In this document: piece after piece, positions 28,286 to 37,681 of the stretch
How positions within the stretch are numbered: the stretch's first letter is position 1
How the letters are laid out: each line of letters starts with the position of its first letter
Assembly (NCBI GenBank): GCA_964647785.1
Contig: CAZYJD010000001.1
Span: 1 to 64,000, forward strand
Direction of reading: 5' to 3'
Source of the DNA: CAZYJD01 sp964647785
Lineage (GTDB): Bacteria; Bacteroidota; Bacteroidia; NS11-12g; UBA9320
Length of the DNA: 64,000 nucleotides
Translations under genes and position numbers: made by a program
The notes under the pieces: model-generated
What the model was told of the DNA's origin: nothing
Seen by the model: the letters and a program-made list of their open reading frames with translations, nothing else
The model's database searches: none

Positions 28286-29086
28286 CTAATATGCGTAAAT
28301 GCACAGGCTATCTGCGCTTTGGATGTAGAGACGGTTTTTTTGAACACGCAAGCTGCGCTTTGAAGACAAGGCGGGCAAAGCCATCTTCTTCCCAAATATG
28401 GCATTGAAATCGAGCCTCTCCAGGCTGTCTCCTTCAAACAGATACCATTCACTGCCAAAGGACTGCACTGACTTCCATTTGCCGGGCATACTGAATTTAT
28501 AGTTCGCATAAATATCGAAAACCACCACGCCATAAGCCGTATCCAACATGATGATTTGCTTGCCATCTTCTTCCATATATACCGGTGATATCGTCCTTCC
28601 AGTAAGACTTCTGATGTTTCCGCTCTGCAGCTGAAGCTCAAGTTGCTTGCTGTACTTTTTCAACTGCAAATCTTGTTGGTCAAAAAGCCAGATGCCGTTG
28701 TCATAACTTCTGGCCAAACAGGATATGGCATTGCTACCCGTTCGATTTAAATCGAGCTGACCGCGCACACCCAATTGGTTATCGAGCAACAGCAGCACAT
28801 TTTGCTCACGATAGAAGGCGTATAATTCCATGGGGTTGCTTGCATCGAGTGACGCCAAAGGCCCGAACCCCCTGAAGCTGTTTGAAATCAACAGCTTGCC
28901 ATCACGGTTGTATTTCTCAATGCTTTGGTCTTGATTCAAGACATATAATTGCCCCAATTGATCGGTGGTGATTGCACCGTTCATGACCCGAAGCGATTTT
29001 ATCAGGCGCAAATCTGAAGGCCCCTTGAATGCCAGTAAACCCATTACCAGCAAAACTTGCGATATCATTTTTCCCGCCTTATTCAT
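28286..29086 (-). CDS. Hypothetical exported beta-propeller-like protein
   Basis: A 266-residue protein from ATG 29086, which overlaps the lpxH stop by eight bases and begins MNKAGKMISQVLLVMGLLAF, a short signal-like stretch. The body contains repeated phrases such as GQLYVLNQDQSIEKYNRDGKLL, NGIWLFDQQDLQLKKYSKQLEL and GVVVFDIYANYKFSMPGKW, typical of six- or seven-bladed propellers. No catalytic residues are apparent. The frame extends further upstream, but that would intrude deep into lpxH. Its position between lpxH and prfA suggests cotranscription; function unknown. Confidence 0.7.
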   Translation of the reverse strand: MNKAGKMISQVLLVMGLLAFKGPSDLRLIKSLRVMNGAITTDQLGQLYVLNQDQSIEKYNRDGKLLISNSFRGFGPLASLDASNPMELYAFYREQNVLLLLDNQLGVRGQLDLNRTGSNAISCLARSYDNGIWLFDQQDLQLKKYSKQLELQLQSGNIRSLTGRTISPVYMEEDGKQIIMLDTAYGVVVFDIYANYKFSMPGKWKSVQSFGSEWYLFEGDSLERLDFNAIFGKKMALPALSSKRSLRVQKNRLYIQSADSLCIYAY

Positions 29087-29819
29087 ATTGCAAGAGCTGC
29101 AACTCCTTTCCATTCCAATAGGCATAACGGTTGTCGCTAACCCATTCTCCAAGATTCATGTAACGACTGCTTTCAGCAAAGGGTATATCCAATGCCAGGT
29201 GGCGATGACCGAAGATATAGAAATCAAAATGTTCTTTTGCTTCTTTCGCTTTACAGAATTGCAAAAGCCACTCATTGGGTTCGTCAAATACTTCCTCGCG
29301 GTTTTCATTGGCCAAACGACTTCGTTTGCTGAAATAATTGGCCACTTTCATGCCCAGGTCCGGATGTATCCACCGAAAGAGCTCCTGAGCCAATTTGTTT
29401 CTGAAAAGCTTACGCAACACTTTGTAGGTGCGATCTCCCGGCCCTAACCCATCTCCGTGATGGATGAAAAAACGCTTTCCATCCCAACTGGTTTCCCATT
29501 CATCGCTGTACATTTTCACGCCCATCTCCTCTTGCAAATATTTGAACATCCACATATCGTGATTGCCGCGAAACATGTGAATCTGTATGCCTTGATCGCT
29601 CAATTCTGCGAGTTTTCCAAGCAAGCGCACATAACCTTTTGGCACCACCTGGCGATACTCAAACCAAAAATCGAACAGATCCCCCAAAATGATGATTTCA
29701 GTGGCATTCTGGCCCACCGAATCCAACCAGCGAACCAGTTTTTTTTCGCGTTTAAGACTGCTTTGCCGATCGGGAACCCCTAGATGGATATCGGAAACGA
29801 AATAAACGTGATTGGACAT
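29079..29819 (-). CDS. lpxH: UDP-2,3-diacylglucosamine diphosphatase, LpxH-type
   Basis: A 246-residue calcineurin-like metallophosphoesterase that cleaves UDP-2,3-diacylglucosamine to lipid X and UMP in lipid A synthesis. All metal-binding motifs are present: SDIHLG (about 9-14), LGDLFDFWFEYR (about 46-57), RGNHDMWM, IHHGDGLGPGD and FGHRHLALDIP. The N-terminal MSNHVYFVSD fits the family. It starts three bases before the PNGase F-like stop on the same strand, and overlaps the next gene, so it lies inside a tightly packed transcript. Confidence 0.92.
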   Translation of the reverse strand: MSNHVYFVSDIHLGVPDRQSSLKREKKLVRWLDSVGQNATEIIILGDLFDFWFEYRQVVPKGYVRLLGKLAELSDQGIQIHMFRGNHDMWMFKYLQEEMGVKMYSDEWETSWDGKRFFIHHGDGLGPGDRTYKVLRKLFRNKLAQELFRWIHPDLGMKVANYFSKRSRLANENREEVFDEPNEWLLQFCKAKEAKEHFDFYIFGHRHLALDIPFAESSRYMNLGEWVSDNRYAYWNGKELQLLQYE

Positions 29820-29822
29820 CTT

Positions 29823-31769
29823 TTACTGAACGCTCAGCTTTAAGCTGCGATAAACTCCTTTTCCTTTCAAGTGAATCAAATACATACCAGCATTCCAGCT
29901 TCGTGTATCGATTGTCTTTTGGTCGTATGCCGATGCACTCGTAAAGGTTTGTCGATGCACTTCTCTTCCATGAATATCAGTAGCTATGAGTTCAAGTGCT
30001 ACCCCTTGAAGGTTTTCAACTTCGAGACTCAATTCATTTCGGGCCGGGTTTGGCCATGCCCTGAAAGCAGCCGTTTCATGTGTTGCCTCATCGGTGTTGA
30101 GAGAATAGCTGCTGGTGAAATAATATTCGAGGCTCTTCCCAAAATCAGGGTTGAGCAGCTCGAGAACAGGGCCATTCGGTTGGCGGAAACGCAAAAAACC
30201 GGTTCCCACCTGCGGGATGAGCGGGTAAGCCAAACCAAAGCCTTCTTTGGTGTTCACGCTAAGTTTGTAGCAGCCTGGATTGAGGTTGAGTTCATCGTTG
30301 AACAATTCTCCTCCGGCCATATTGCTTTTTTCATAAACGGTGTTTCCGTTTTCATCGGTAATTCTCAACTCCACATCGCCTGCAAGGTTGTTGTTTCTCC
30401 ACCATATGCCCACTTTGCCGGGCAAAGTTTTAGGAATAACAAAACGGCTTTGCAGCTCATCGTTTTGCGTGTTTTCATCCAGCTGCCCATTGGGTCTTTC
30501 AACCCTTGCGGTGAATACCGGATCGGACTCCATGCCTTCCCAATCCCAAATTTTAAAGGGCAGGTCAATTATTTCGCTTTCCATGAAGGCAAGATTTCCT
30601 CGCCAGGTAAAACGGATTTGATTGCCCCCTTTTACCCCATACCAAACAGTGCATTCCGTGAGGGCTTCACTTCCTTTATTGCGTATTTTAATTTTGGGTT
30701 GGGCACAGGTTGGGTTGATTCTTTTGTGCAACTCCCAATTGCTGGGTGCCAAAATATCTTCAACCTCTGCATCATAACGAAAGGAGATGTCGCCATATTC
30801 GATCAAATGGAGGCTCACCACATAGTTTCCACTGCCCTGTCCTGTATTGTCGGCCGGAACTGGCTCTACCCCGTAATCTATCACTGCTTCTTCTTTGCCG
30901 CTCAGCCAAGGCGTGAGATCAAAATTGTAATCGGGCACGGGCGCACCGGGGCACCAACCTGCCCGTGGAGGAGCCCAGTTTCCACCTTGATCAATGATTG
31001 GGTTGAGTGCGCATTCATCGTTTTGCCAAATGTCCCATTCGAGTCGCTGAACACCATCAATGGCAATGTTGTGCTTTTTATTGGCCCATTCACAGCAGTG
31101 AATCTTATTGCTTGCAGGATCATAAGTTCCATTATGGCCATGGCCGGTTATACGGGTAATAAGTTTATAACCCTTGGTATCAGGCATCAGCTGAACAGTA
31201 TCGGCCTTAAAATGGGTGTCATCGGCTACAAATTTGTATTGCCTCGACTCCTTGTTGCGCATGAAATGCACTTTTTTCACTGGGCGGGGAGGGGTGCCAG
31301 GAATGAAGGCAAATTTTAAATCAATCAACTCCTGGGTGTTTCCGGCACTCAAGGTTACAAGATCGTGCAGTACCGGAGCGTAATCCGTTACATCGTAAAT
31401 CCATCGAAACCCTTCAGGCCCCAAGTCCAACCCAATGCCATAAGGGGTGATGAAACGCCCTATCTCATATTGGTTCACCACCCAATTGGTATCAATTTTT
31501 CCAACGGTATCGTACAGAATGTTGTAAGTAAGATAATCCCATTCGCCACAAGCAAATTGATCTCTGGTGGTTCTCGGGTCGCATTTCAGGGTGTAGTACA
31601 TGAGTATTTTCTCCCAACTTTTGCCTTCTTCAGGGAATTGCCAGCTTCCTTTTCTTTTGGTAATGTCTTCAAAGCTGAGGGTTTGCACCCATACGGTATC
31701 CTGCGCCCTAACAATGATGCTGGACATGAATAAGATGAACAAGAAGAAATGGTTCAGTTTTATTTGCAT
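29823..31769 (-). CDS. PNGase F-like peptide-N-glycosidase with T9SS sorting domain
   Basis: A 648-residue exported protein from ATG 31769 (signal peptide NHFFLFILFMSSIIVRAQ). The two eight-stranded N-glycanase domains match Elizabethkingia PNGase F: CGEWDYLTYN followed by YEIGRFITPYG, then CCEWANKKHNIAI, and GGNWAPPRAGWCPGAPVP. By hand alignment, Asp60 of PNGase F corresponds to D78 and Glu206 to E227, both kept; the Glu118 position appears to be Phe. A middle beta region precedes a type A T9SS C-terminal domain (AWPNPARNEL to the end). It would remove N-glycans outside the cell. It lies between polA and lpxH. Confidence 0.88.
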   Translation of the reverse strand: MQIKLNHFFLFILFMSSIIVRAQDTVWVQTLSFEDITKRKGSWQFPEEGKSWEKILMYYTLKCDPRTTRDQFACGEWDYLTYNILYDTVGKIDTNWVVNQYEIGRFITPYGIGLDLGPEGFRWIYDVTDYAPVLHDLVTLSAGNTQELIDLKFAFIPGTPPRPVKKVHFMRNKESRQYKFVADDTHFKADTVQLMPDTKGYKLITRITGHGHNGTYDPASNKIHCCEWANKKHNIAIDGVQRLEWDIWQNDECALNPIIDQGGNWAPPRAGWCPGAPVPDYNFDLTPWLSGKEEAVIDYGVEPVPADNTGQGSGNYVVSLHLIEYGDISFRYDAEVEDILAPSNWELHKRINPTCAQPKIKIRNKGSEALTECTVWYGVKGGNQIRFTWRGNLAFMESEIIDLPFKIWDWEGMESDPVFTARVERPNGQLDENTQNDELQSRFVIPKTLPGKVGIWWRNNNLAGDVELRITDENGNTVYEKSNMAGGELFNDELNLNPGCYKLSVNTKEGFGLAYPLIPQVGTGFLRFRQPNGPVLELLNPDFGKSLEYYFTSSYSLNTDEATHETAAFRAWPNPARNELSLEVENLQGVALELIATDIHGREVHRQTFTSASAYDQKTIDTRSWNAGMYLIHLKGKGVYRSLKLSVQ

Positions 31770-31824
31770 ATCAAATGGTTTAAACAACAAAGATACAAGA
31801 GAGGTATATAATGCCGATAAGGGC

Positions 31825-34602
31825 TTAGTGTGCTTCCAACCAGTTTTTGCCCCAGCCCGACTCAACCAATACCGGAACTTCTAAAGGCAAAGCCTCCTTC
31901 ATTTCCTTGAGTACCATGGCCTCCAAGGCTTCTTTCTCATCCAAAGGCACATCGAACAAGAGTTCATCGTGCACCTGAAGGGTCATCTTGGAGCGAAAAC
32001 CACCTTCGCGCAATTTGCGATTGATCCGAATCATGGCCAACTTGATCATATCTGCTGCTGTTCCCTGTATGGGGGCATTGATGGCGTTTCGCTCGGCAAA
32101 ACCCCGTACGGTTTGATTGGCAGAATGAATGTCGCGGATGATGCGTTTGCGACCTATGAGGGTTTGTACATACCCATTGACCCTGCAGGAAGCGATGGTG
32201 TCATCCATATAATTTCGAATGCCCGGGAACTGCTCAAAATATGCATCGATGATTTCTTTGGCTTCCGAGCGCGAAATATCTACCCGCTGTGAAAGACCGA
32301 AGGCTGAAATGCCATAAATGATACCGAAATTCACCGTTTTGGCTTTTCTACGCATATCGCTATCCACCTCGTCAAGCGCCACACCAAAAACCCTGGCTGC
32401 GGTTGCCCGGTGAATATCCAAGCCCTTTTTAAAGGCCTCCATCATCCCTTCGTCTTTGCTAATGGATGCTATTATGCGCAATTCGATCTGAGAATAATCG
32501 GCCGACAACAGCAAGTGATTGTCATCTGCCGGAATGAATGCCTTTCTGATTTCTCTGCCTTTATCGGTGCGGATGGGGATGTTCTGAAGATTGGGATTGT
32601 TGGAACTCAAACGGCCGGTTGCCGCCACTGCTTGATTAAATGAAGTATGCACGCGCCCCGTTCGCTCATTCACAAGTAACGGAAGAGTGTCTACGTAAGT
32701 GCTTTTCAATTTCTGCACTTCACGGTACTCAAGCACCAAGGCCGGCAATGGATGCTTCTCTTTTAAACCCTGTAAAATTTCTTCCCCTGTCTGATATTGT
32801 CCGGTTTTGGTTTTCTTGGCCTTGGCATCCAGCTTAAGGTGATCAAAAAGCACCTCTCCCAATTGTTTGGGCGAAGCCACATTGAATTTGAGTCCCGCGG
32901 CTTCGTAAATTTGATTTTCAAGCGAATCTGCTTCTTGTTGAAGTTCAGAAGAATATTGGTGAAGAAAATCTGAATCGATGCGAACCCCATTGCTCTCCAT
33001 TTCTGCAAGCACCTCCACCAATGGCATTTCCACCTGGTCAAAGACCTTTCGAACTTCCAATTCATCCAAAAGTGGGGAAAGTTTTTTCTGCAACTGGAGG
33101 GTGATGTCGGCATCCTCTCCTGAGTATTCTGCAGCTTGATCGAGTGGCACTGTTTCAAAGCCCAGCTGGTTCTTTCCCTTTTTACCAATAAGGCTTTCTA
33201 TGGATATGGGCTCGTATTGCAAATAGTGCCTTGCGAGAAAGTCCATGTTGTGCCTTTGGTCAGGTTCTATCAAGTAATGGGCAAGCATGGTATCGAACGC
33301 GGGGGTCTTTACTTCGATGCCATAGCGCTTGAGTACCAACATATCGTATTTTAAGTTTTGGGCCACTTTCAGAATCTTTTCGTTTTCAAAAAGCGGTTGA
33401 AATGCAGCTAAAATTGCCCGGCTCTCTTCAAAATCAAGGCCAGTAGGAATGTAATAGGCTTCTCCTTCTTTGCAACTGATGGCCAAACCCAGGATGTCGG
33501 CCTCCAGGGCATTGAGGGAGGTCGTTTCCGTATCGAAACAAAACACCTGCTCTTTTTGCAGTTGGGCAATCAAATTGGTGCGCTCTTCTTCGGTGCTCAG
33601 CAGATGATATTGGTGATCAACCATTGCGATGTTGCGCAATGCTGCGGGGCTTTCTTGTGCTTCATTGTTGGAAGGGTTTGCTGCGGGTGCCGGGCTGCTG
33701 AACAAATCTCCCTGAACGGCTGCAGCCTGAGGCTCACCCAGCACTTTCTTGGCCAACGTCCTGAATTCAAGTTCATTGAAAATATCCTGAATGCGTTTGG
33801 CATCAGGAGGTTCACAAGTCAAATCTTTTTCATCAAATGCAATGGGTACATCCAACAGGATGGTGGCCAGCTTTTTAGAAAGGAAAGCTTGTTCTTTAAA
33901 GGCAATGAAGTTTTCTTTCATTTTGCCTTTCAACTCATCGATGTGCTCATAAATCCCTTCCATGCTCTGGTATTCGGCGATGAGTTTTTTGGCCGTTTTT
34001 TCTCCAACTCCTGGCACTCCGGGGATGTTATCCGAGCTATCTCCCCACAAACCGAGTATATCAATCACTTGGCTCGGGTGTTCAATGGACCATTTTTTCT
34101 TTACTTCTTCCACCCCCAGTATTTCAATGCCATTGCCCATGCGCGAAGGCTTGTACATATAGGTGTGTGGGCTTACCAATTGAGCAAAATCCTTATCGGG
34201 GGTCATCATATAAGTGGTGTAACCGGCTTCTTCGGCCTTGCGCGCCAAGGTGCCAATGATATCATCCGCCTCGTAGCCATCTTTGGTGATGACGGGTATT
34301 CTAAAGGCCTTGATGATTTCGAATACGTAAGGGATGCTTTTGGACAAGTCTTCGGGCATTTCCTCACGTTGGGCTTTGTAAGCAGGAAAAATTTCATGCC
34401 TTTCGGTGGGTGCGGATGTATCAAAAACCACAGCAATATGGCTGGGTTTTTCTTTTTGCATCAAATCAAGCAGGGTGTTGGTGAAACCAAACATGGCCGA
34501 GGTATTCAGCCCCGTGCTGGTGATTCTTGGGTTGTTGATGAAAGCAAAGTACGCCCGGTACACCAGGGCCATTCCGTCGAGAAGGAAAAGTCGTTTATCC
34601 AT
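31825..34602 (-). CDS. polA: DNA polymerase I
   Basis: A 925-residue family A polymerase. The 5'-3' nuclease domain covers about residues 1-290 (FLLDGMALVYRAYFAF and DGYEADDIIGTLA). A 3'-5' exonuclease domain follows, with the DxE motif intact in CFDTETTSLNALEAD, so proofreading is likely retained. The polymerase domain contains motif A SADYSQIELRIIAS, motif B RRKAKTVNFGIIYGISAFGLS and motif C QVHDELLFDVP. Length matches E. coli Pol I. A -7-like TATCTTTA sits seven bases before the ATG, so the leader is very short. It heads the polA to prfA string. Confidence 0.97.
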   Translation of the reverse strand: MDKRLFLLDGMALVYRAYFAFINNPRITSTGLNTSAMFGFTNTLLDLMQKEKPSHIAVVFDTSAPTERHEIFPAYKAQREEMPEDLSKSIPYVFEIIKAFRIPVITKDGYEADDIIGTLARKAEEAGYTTYMMTPDKDFAQLVSPHTYMYKPSRMGNGIEILGVEEVKKKWSIEHPSQVIDILGLWGDSSDNIPGVPGVGEKTAKKLIAEYQSMEGIYEHIDELKGKMKENFIAFKEQAFLSKKLATILLDVPIAFDEKDLTCEPPDAKRIQDIFNELEFRTLAKKVLGEPQAAAVQGDLFSSPAPAANPSNNEAQESPAALRNIAMVDHQYHLLSTEEERTNLIAQLQKEQVFCFDTETTSLNALEADILGLAISCKEGEAYYIPTGLDFEESRAILAAFQPLFENEKILKVAQNLKYDMLVLKRYGIEVKTPAFDTMLAHYLIEPDQRHNMDFLARHYLQYEPISIESLIGKKGKNQLGFETVPLDQAAEYSGEDADITLQLQKKLSPLLDELEVRKVFDQVEMPLVEVLAEMESNGVRIDSDFLHQYSSELQQEADSLENQIYEAAGLKFNVASPKQLGEVLFDHLKLDAKAKKTKTGQYQTGEEILQGLKEKHPLPALVLEYREVQKLKSTYVDTLPLLVNERTGRVHTSFNQAVAATGRLSSNNPNLQNIPIRTDKGREIRKAFIPADDNHLLLSADYSQIELRIIASISKDEGMMEAFKKGLDIHRATAARVFGVALDEVDSDMRRKAKTVNFGIIYGISAFGLSQRVDISRSEAKEIIDAYFEQFPGIRNYMDDTIASCRVNGYVQTLIGRKRIIRDIHSANQTVRGFAERNAINAPIQGTAADMIKLAMIRINRKLREGGFRSKMTLQVHDELLFDVPLDEKEALEAMVLKEMKEALPLEVPVLVESGWGKNWLEAH

Positions 34603-34693
34603 GGGGCTGTAAAGATAGGAAAAGCCCGCTGCCCTTAAGCCAGGGTGGGCAAATCTTCATCGCGATACGGCATCAACCCATCTCCACACAATT

Positions 34694-34727
34694 AAAAAAA
34701 GCCAAAAGTCACATGGTGGTGAGTGGC
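34694..34727 (-). terminator. Weak terminator-like hairpin
   Basis: Minus strand: GCC/GGC and TCAC/GTGA form a short interrupted stem around CACCAT, followed by seven T. It begins two bases after the stop of the envelope protein gene at 34730. Confidence 0.45.
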
Positions 34728-34729
34728 CC

Positions 34730-35716
34730 CTACTTATCCGTATTGTAGAGATCAATGATCCACCACCATTTCCAATACGCCCCTGAAAATTCATTGTTCT
34801 TCGCAACCCATGATGGGTATACGCCGATTTCCCATCCACTGAGGTTGTTTTTGTATTCGGGCATGTTGGCCACACCAAGGCGCAGACCGAAACGGTTTTT
34901 CTGTAAGTAGCCGGCTTCCAGATCATCGCCTTCAACCACTTGGGTACTGCCATTTTTCTCCATCGCTCTAAGATCGAGAACAGGAGCATACATTAAATCG
35001 AAGTAATAAGACTTGTGCTTTCGGGCAATTTTTTCTCCAATATCGAGCTCGGTAATGTTGGCCACAAGGTCCCACATTTTGTTGATGCTTGCTCCGGCAT
35101 AGATGCAGACACTGTTCATATTGGTGTAAGGCTTACCGCTGTATTCCGGCCAATTTGTATTTCCTCCCGGAATGCCCTCCATTGAAACCACAGTGCTTCT
35201 CATCAAGGCCCCTGCTCTTGCCATCAATTGATAACGTTTATCCGCAAAAGCACCATCGATGTAATTGTTCATATCCGTTCCACCGGTATTCAGCCAGATT
35301 TTTACCGGTCGATTCTCGCGATCAATGCGCAGCAGTTTAAGGGATAAATTCGCATCGGCATAAAAGAGCTTGGCCGGCTCGTAATCGTTGAAATATCCAT
35401 TTTCAGGTGCGCTCAATCTGTTTCCCGAGGCAGCAAGCCATGCACCATCCAACACCCCCTTGTAATAAGGTGTTTGAACACGCGCCTGAAACATGAGGTT
35501 TTGTTTGATATGAAAAAACACATAAGCACCCAAGCCTACCGCAAAACCATTGGTTGCGTTAAGGTCAAGGAAGATGGGTTCAAACCCCAAATAAAACGAG
35601 CTTGCAGCCTTGGATGGATCATTGCTCACTTCTTCATATTCCAAGTCTTGGGCACTTAAGTCGCTATGGAAAAACAAAGGAAGAATTACGAAAAAGGGGA
35701 GCAGAGCATTTTTCAT
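34730..35716 (-). CDS. Hypothetical envelope protein A (divergent pair)
   Basis: A 328-residue protein from ATG 35716 with signal peptide (ALLPFFVILPLFFHSDLSAQ). The predicted strands and aromatic-rich C-terminus (YWKWWWIIDLYN) suggest an outer-membrane barrel or periplasmic beta protein. It shares a layout with the divergent gene at 35772: both have an early long-strand segment, a Y-(Y/F)-F-D-(L/V)-(M/L)-YAPV motif about 80-100 residues from the end, then a Gly-Leu-Arg/Trp-Arg-Leu-Gly strand. I recognise no named family. The two starts are 55 bases apart, so they share a control region. Confidence 0.65.
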   Translation of the reverse strand: MKNALLPFFVILPLFFHSDLSAQDLEYEEVSNDPSKAASSFYLGFEPIFLDLNATNGFAVGLGAYVFFHIKQNLMFQARVQTPYYKGVLDGAWLAASGNRLSAPENGYFNDYEPAKLFYADANLSLKLLRIDRENRPVKIWLNTGGTDMNNYIDGAFADKRYQLMARAGALMRSTVVSMEGIPGGNTNWPEYSGKPYTNMNSVCIYAGASINKMWDLVANITELDIGEKIARKHKSYYFDLMYAPVLDLRAMEKNGSTQVVEGDDLEAGYLQKNRFGLRLGVANMPEYKNNLSGWEIGVYPSWVAKNNEFSGAYWKWWWIIDLYNTDK

Positions 35717-35771
35717 GGTCACTTTTATGTCATGACGAAAATATATAATTTTACACAAAAATCGGCCCATC

Positions 35772-36809
35772 ATGAAGCGTTTTGCATACCTAATTCTCTT
35801 ATTTTTAGGAACCTACAGTGCAGCGATGGCGCAAGAAGTACGCTACAAAATCAAGCGAGATAACCCAGAAGATGTAAAAAACCTGATCATTCATCTTGAC
35901 CCCTGGTTTGCCGATGTTTATTTCACCAACTTGGCCATGGGTTTTTCAGCACGGGCCGATTGGTTGATCAACAAGGTGGTGGACGTCAGCGTTGAGTGGC
36001 GCCGACCCTATTTTGATATGAATTGGCTGGAAGCCAGTACTTACAAACTAGCCGATGAGGTAGGCGGTGCTGACATGAAAGACATGGCTTATATGCCACA
36101 AAACGGCTTTTCACAATACACCTACTTAGAACCCACCATTCGCCTGCACTTGAGCGATAAGATCAAAGAAACCAACCACCACTTGGTGCTTTCAAAATCC
36201 AGCTACAGCTCGGGAAATAATAACTACAGCAACACCCAGTTCATCAATGTACCTGGAAAATCGAGAAAAATTGTTTCGTTTGAGGGAGCTGCGTGTTGGC
36301 TGGATGTGCCGGTGCTGTATAAAGGGTTGTTCAATAGCAACCCTTCTGATTTTCAGCTTGTACACAAAGAAACCGGTATTGTTTTGCCCGCCACGGAAGA
36401 TTTTGGAGGAACCATGATGCGCACCCTCACCTTCATCGGCGGATTCTCATTTCAACGCCTTGACAACCTGAAAGCACTGACCGATAAATACGGTGTGAAA
36501 TATTCAACGGCATGGACCAATTTCTATTTCGATGTACTGTATGCACCCGTTGTCAATTTTGACCATGTGGTTGACGATCAGGGTTTGAAATATGAGGTAA
36601 CCAACCAAAAGGTGAACCGCCTTGGATGGAGATTGGGCTACGCCTTAAAAAACACCAAAGGAACGGCCCTTTCCATGAAATTTAATGTGGGCAACAGACC
36701 GGGCTTTGAAGGCGATAACCCCTATTTCGGATCGCGTTTTTACATGGACTTTAACTTTGGGGTATCCATTGCCAACAAAGTGAAACGCTCAACTGAAGAA
36801 AAGAAATAA
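35772..36809 (+). CDS. Hypothetical envelope protein B (divergent pair)
   Basis: A 345-residue protein with signal peptide (YLILLFLGTYSAAMAQ). It is a distant paralogue of the gene on the other strand at 34730-35716: both carry FDxxYAPV and a matching strand (LGWRLGYALKN here, FGLRLGVANMP there), and both end in an aromatic strand, as expected of outer-membrane barrels. No catalytic motif is seen. It ends in charged KRSTEEKK rather than an aromatic residue, which is atypical for a classical barrel. A good terminator follows. Function unknown. Confidence 0.65.
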   Translation: MKRFAYLILLFLGTYSAAMAQEVRYKIKRDNPEDVKNLIIHLDPWFADVYFTNLAMGFSARADWLINKVVDVSVEWRRPYFDMNWLEASTYKLADEVGGADMKDMAYMPQNGFSQYTYLEPTIRLHLSDKIKETNHHLVLSKSSYSSGNNNYSNTQFINVPGKSRKIVSFEGAACWLDVPVLYKGLFNSNPSDFQLVHKETGIVLPATEDFGGTMMRTLTFIGGFSFQRLDNLKALTDKYGVKYSTAWTNFYFDVLYAPVVNFDHVVDDQGLKYEVTNQKVNRLGWRLGYALKNTKGTALSMKFNVGNRPGFEGDNPYFGSRFYMDFNFGVSIANKVKRSTEEKK

Positions 36810-36830
36810 GGATACCTAAAATCACAAAAG

Positions 36831-36867
36831 TCCCATCTGAAAAGCAGGTGGGATTTTGTGTCTTTTT
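36831..36867 (+). terminator. Intrinsic terminator after envelope protein B
   Basis: TCCCATCTG pairs with CAGGTGGGA (9 bp, one G-U) around AAAAG, followed by TTTTGTGTCTTTTT. Confidence 0.8.
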
Positions 36868-36889
36868 CATTAAAAACGAACTTTGATGC

Positions 36890-37681
36890 ATGGGTTGGAG
36901 AAATCTCTTTAAGCACAATGAACCAACGAAAGGCATTGGTTTGGCTCTCGGGGGTGGTGCGGTTTTGGGTGCGGCGCATATTGGTGTACTGCGGGCCATA
37001 GAAGAGAGTGAAATTCCCATCAGTTACATCAGCGGCACAAGCATTGGTGCTTTGGTGGGAGCCTTTTATGCCTTTGGCAAAAGTTGGGAAGAGATTCACC
37101 ACATCAGTAAAAAGTTGAATTGGATTGATGTTTCCACCCTTTCTCTCAATCGCTATGGTCTGCTCAGCAATGAAAAAATGGGACTCTTATTGGAGAAGCA
37201 CCTCGGTAAAGTGAACATTGAAGATGCCAAAATTCCTTTTAACGCTGTGGCTTGCAACATTGCCAAAGGAGAAAAAGTTGTGCTTCAAAAGGGTTTGCTG
37301 AGCCGAGCAGTAACGGCCAGTGCAAGCATTCCGGGAATTTTTCATCCGGTGGAAATAGAAGGACAATTGCTGGTGGATGGGGGCATCATTGAAAATGTAC
37401 CGGTAGCTACTGCAAGAGCCATGGGAGCCGAGTATGTGATCGCTGTTGACCTAAACTCTACGCAGCAACCCGGGCGGCCGGAAAATATACTCTCAGTCTT
37501 GCTAAATAGTTTTCACTACGTGATGAAAGAAGCGGTGAAGAAACAAACCGAAGCGGCTGATTTGTTGCTAGAGCCCGATCTTTCAGCTTACAACTGGACC
37601 GATACCGATCATGTAGAAGCCCTGGTTCAAAAAGGGTATGAAGAAGCACTCCCACCACTGCATCACCTCATGCAACTTTAA
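36890..37681 (+). CDS. Patatin-like phospholipase (RssA/NTE-type)
   Basis: A 263-residue serine hydrolase of the patatin family. The oxyanion motif is GLALGGGAVLGAAHIGVL; the nucleophile is Ser51 in SGTSIGALVG (GxSxG); and the second member of the Ser-Asp dyad is Asp163 in LLVDGGI (DGG). No signal peptide or membrane segment is present, so it is probably cytoplasmic, unlike the exported patatins with an outer-membrane barrel. Substrate (phospholipid, lysophospholipid or other acyl ester) is not readable. It is preceded by a terminator and overlaps the convergent SOUL gene by four bases. Confidence 0.88.
   Translation: MGWRNLFKHNEPTKGIGLALGGGAVLGAAHIGVLRAIEESEIPISYISGTSIGALVGAFYAFGKSWEEIHHISKKLNWIDVSTLSLNRYGLLSNEKMGLLLEKHLGKVNIEDAKIPFNAVACNIAKGEKVVLQKGLLSRAVTASASIPGIFHPVEIEGQLLVDGGIIENVPVATARAMGAEYVIAVDLNSTQQPGRPENILSVLLNSFHYVMKEAVKKQTEAADLLLEPDLSAYNWTDTDHVEALVQKGYEEALPPLHHLMQL

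Noticed and set aside
29871..31319. 482-codon plus-strand open frame
   Set aside because: It is antisense to the PNGase F-like gene, whose motifs are clear; the antisense translation has no recognisable domain.
33556..34638. 360-codon plus-strand open frame
   Set aside because: It is antisense to polA exonuclease regions and follows codon-position shadowing; no domain or start signal supports it.
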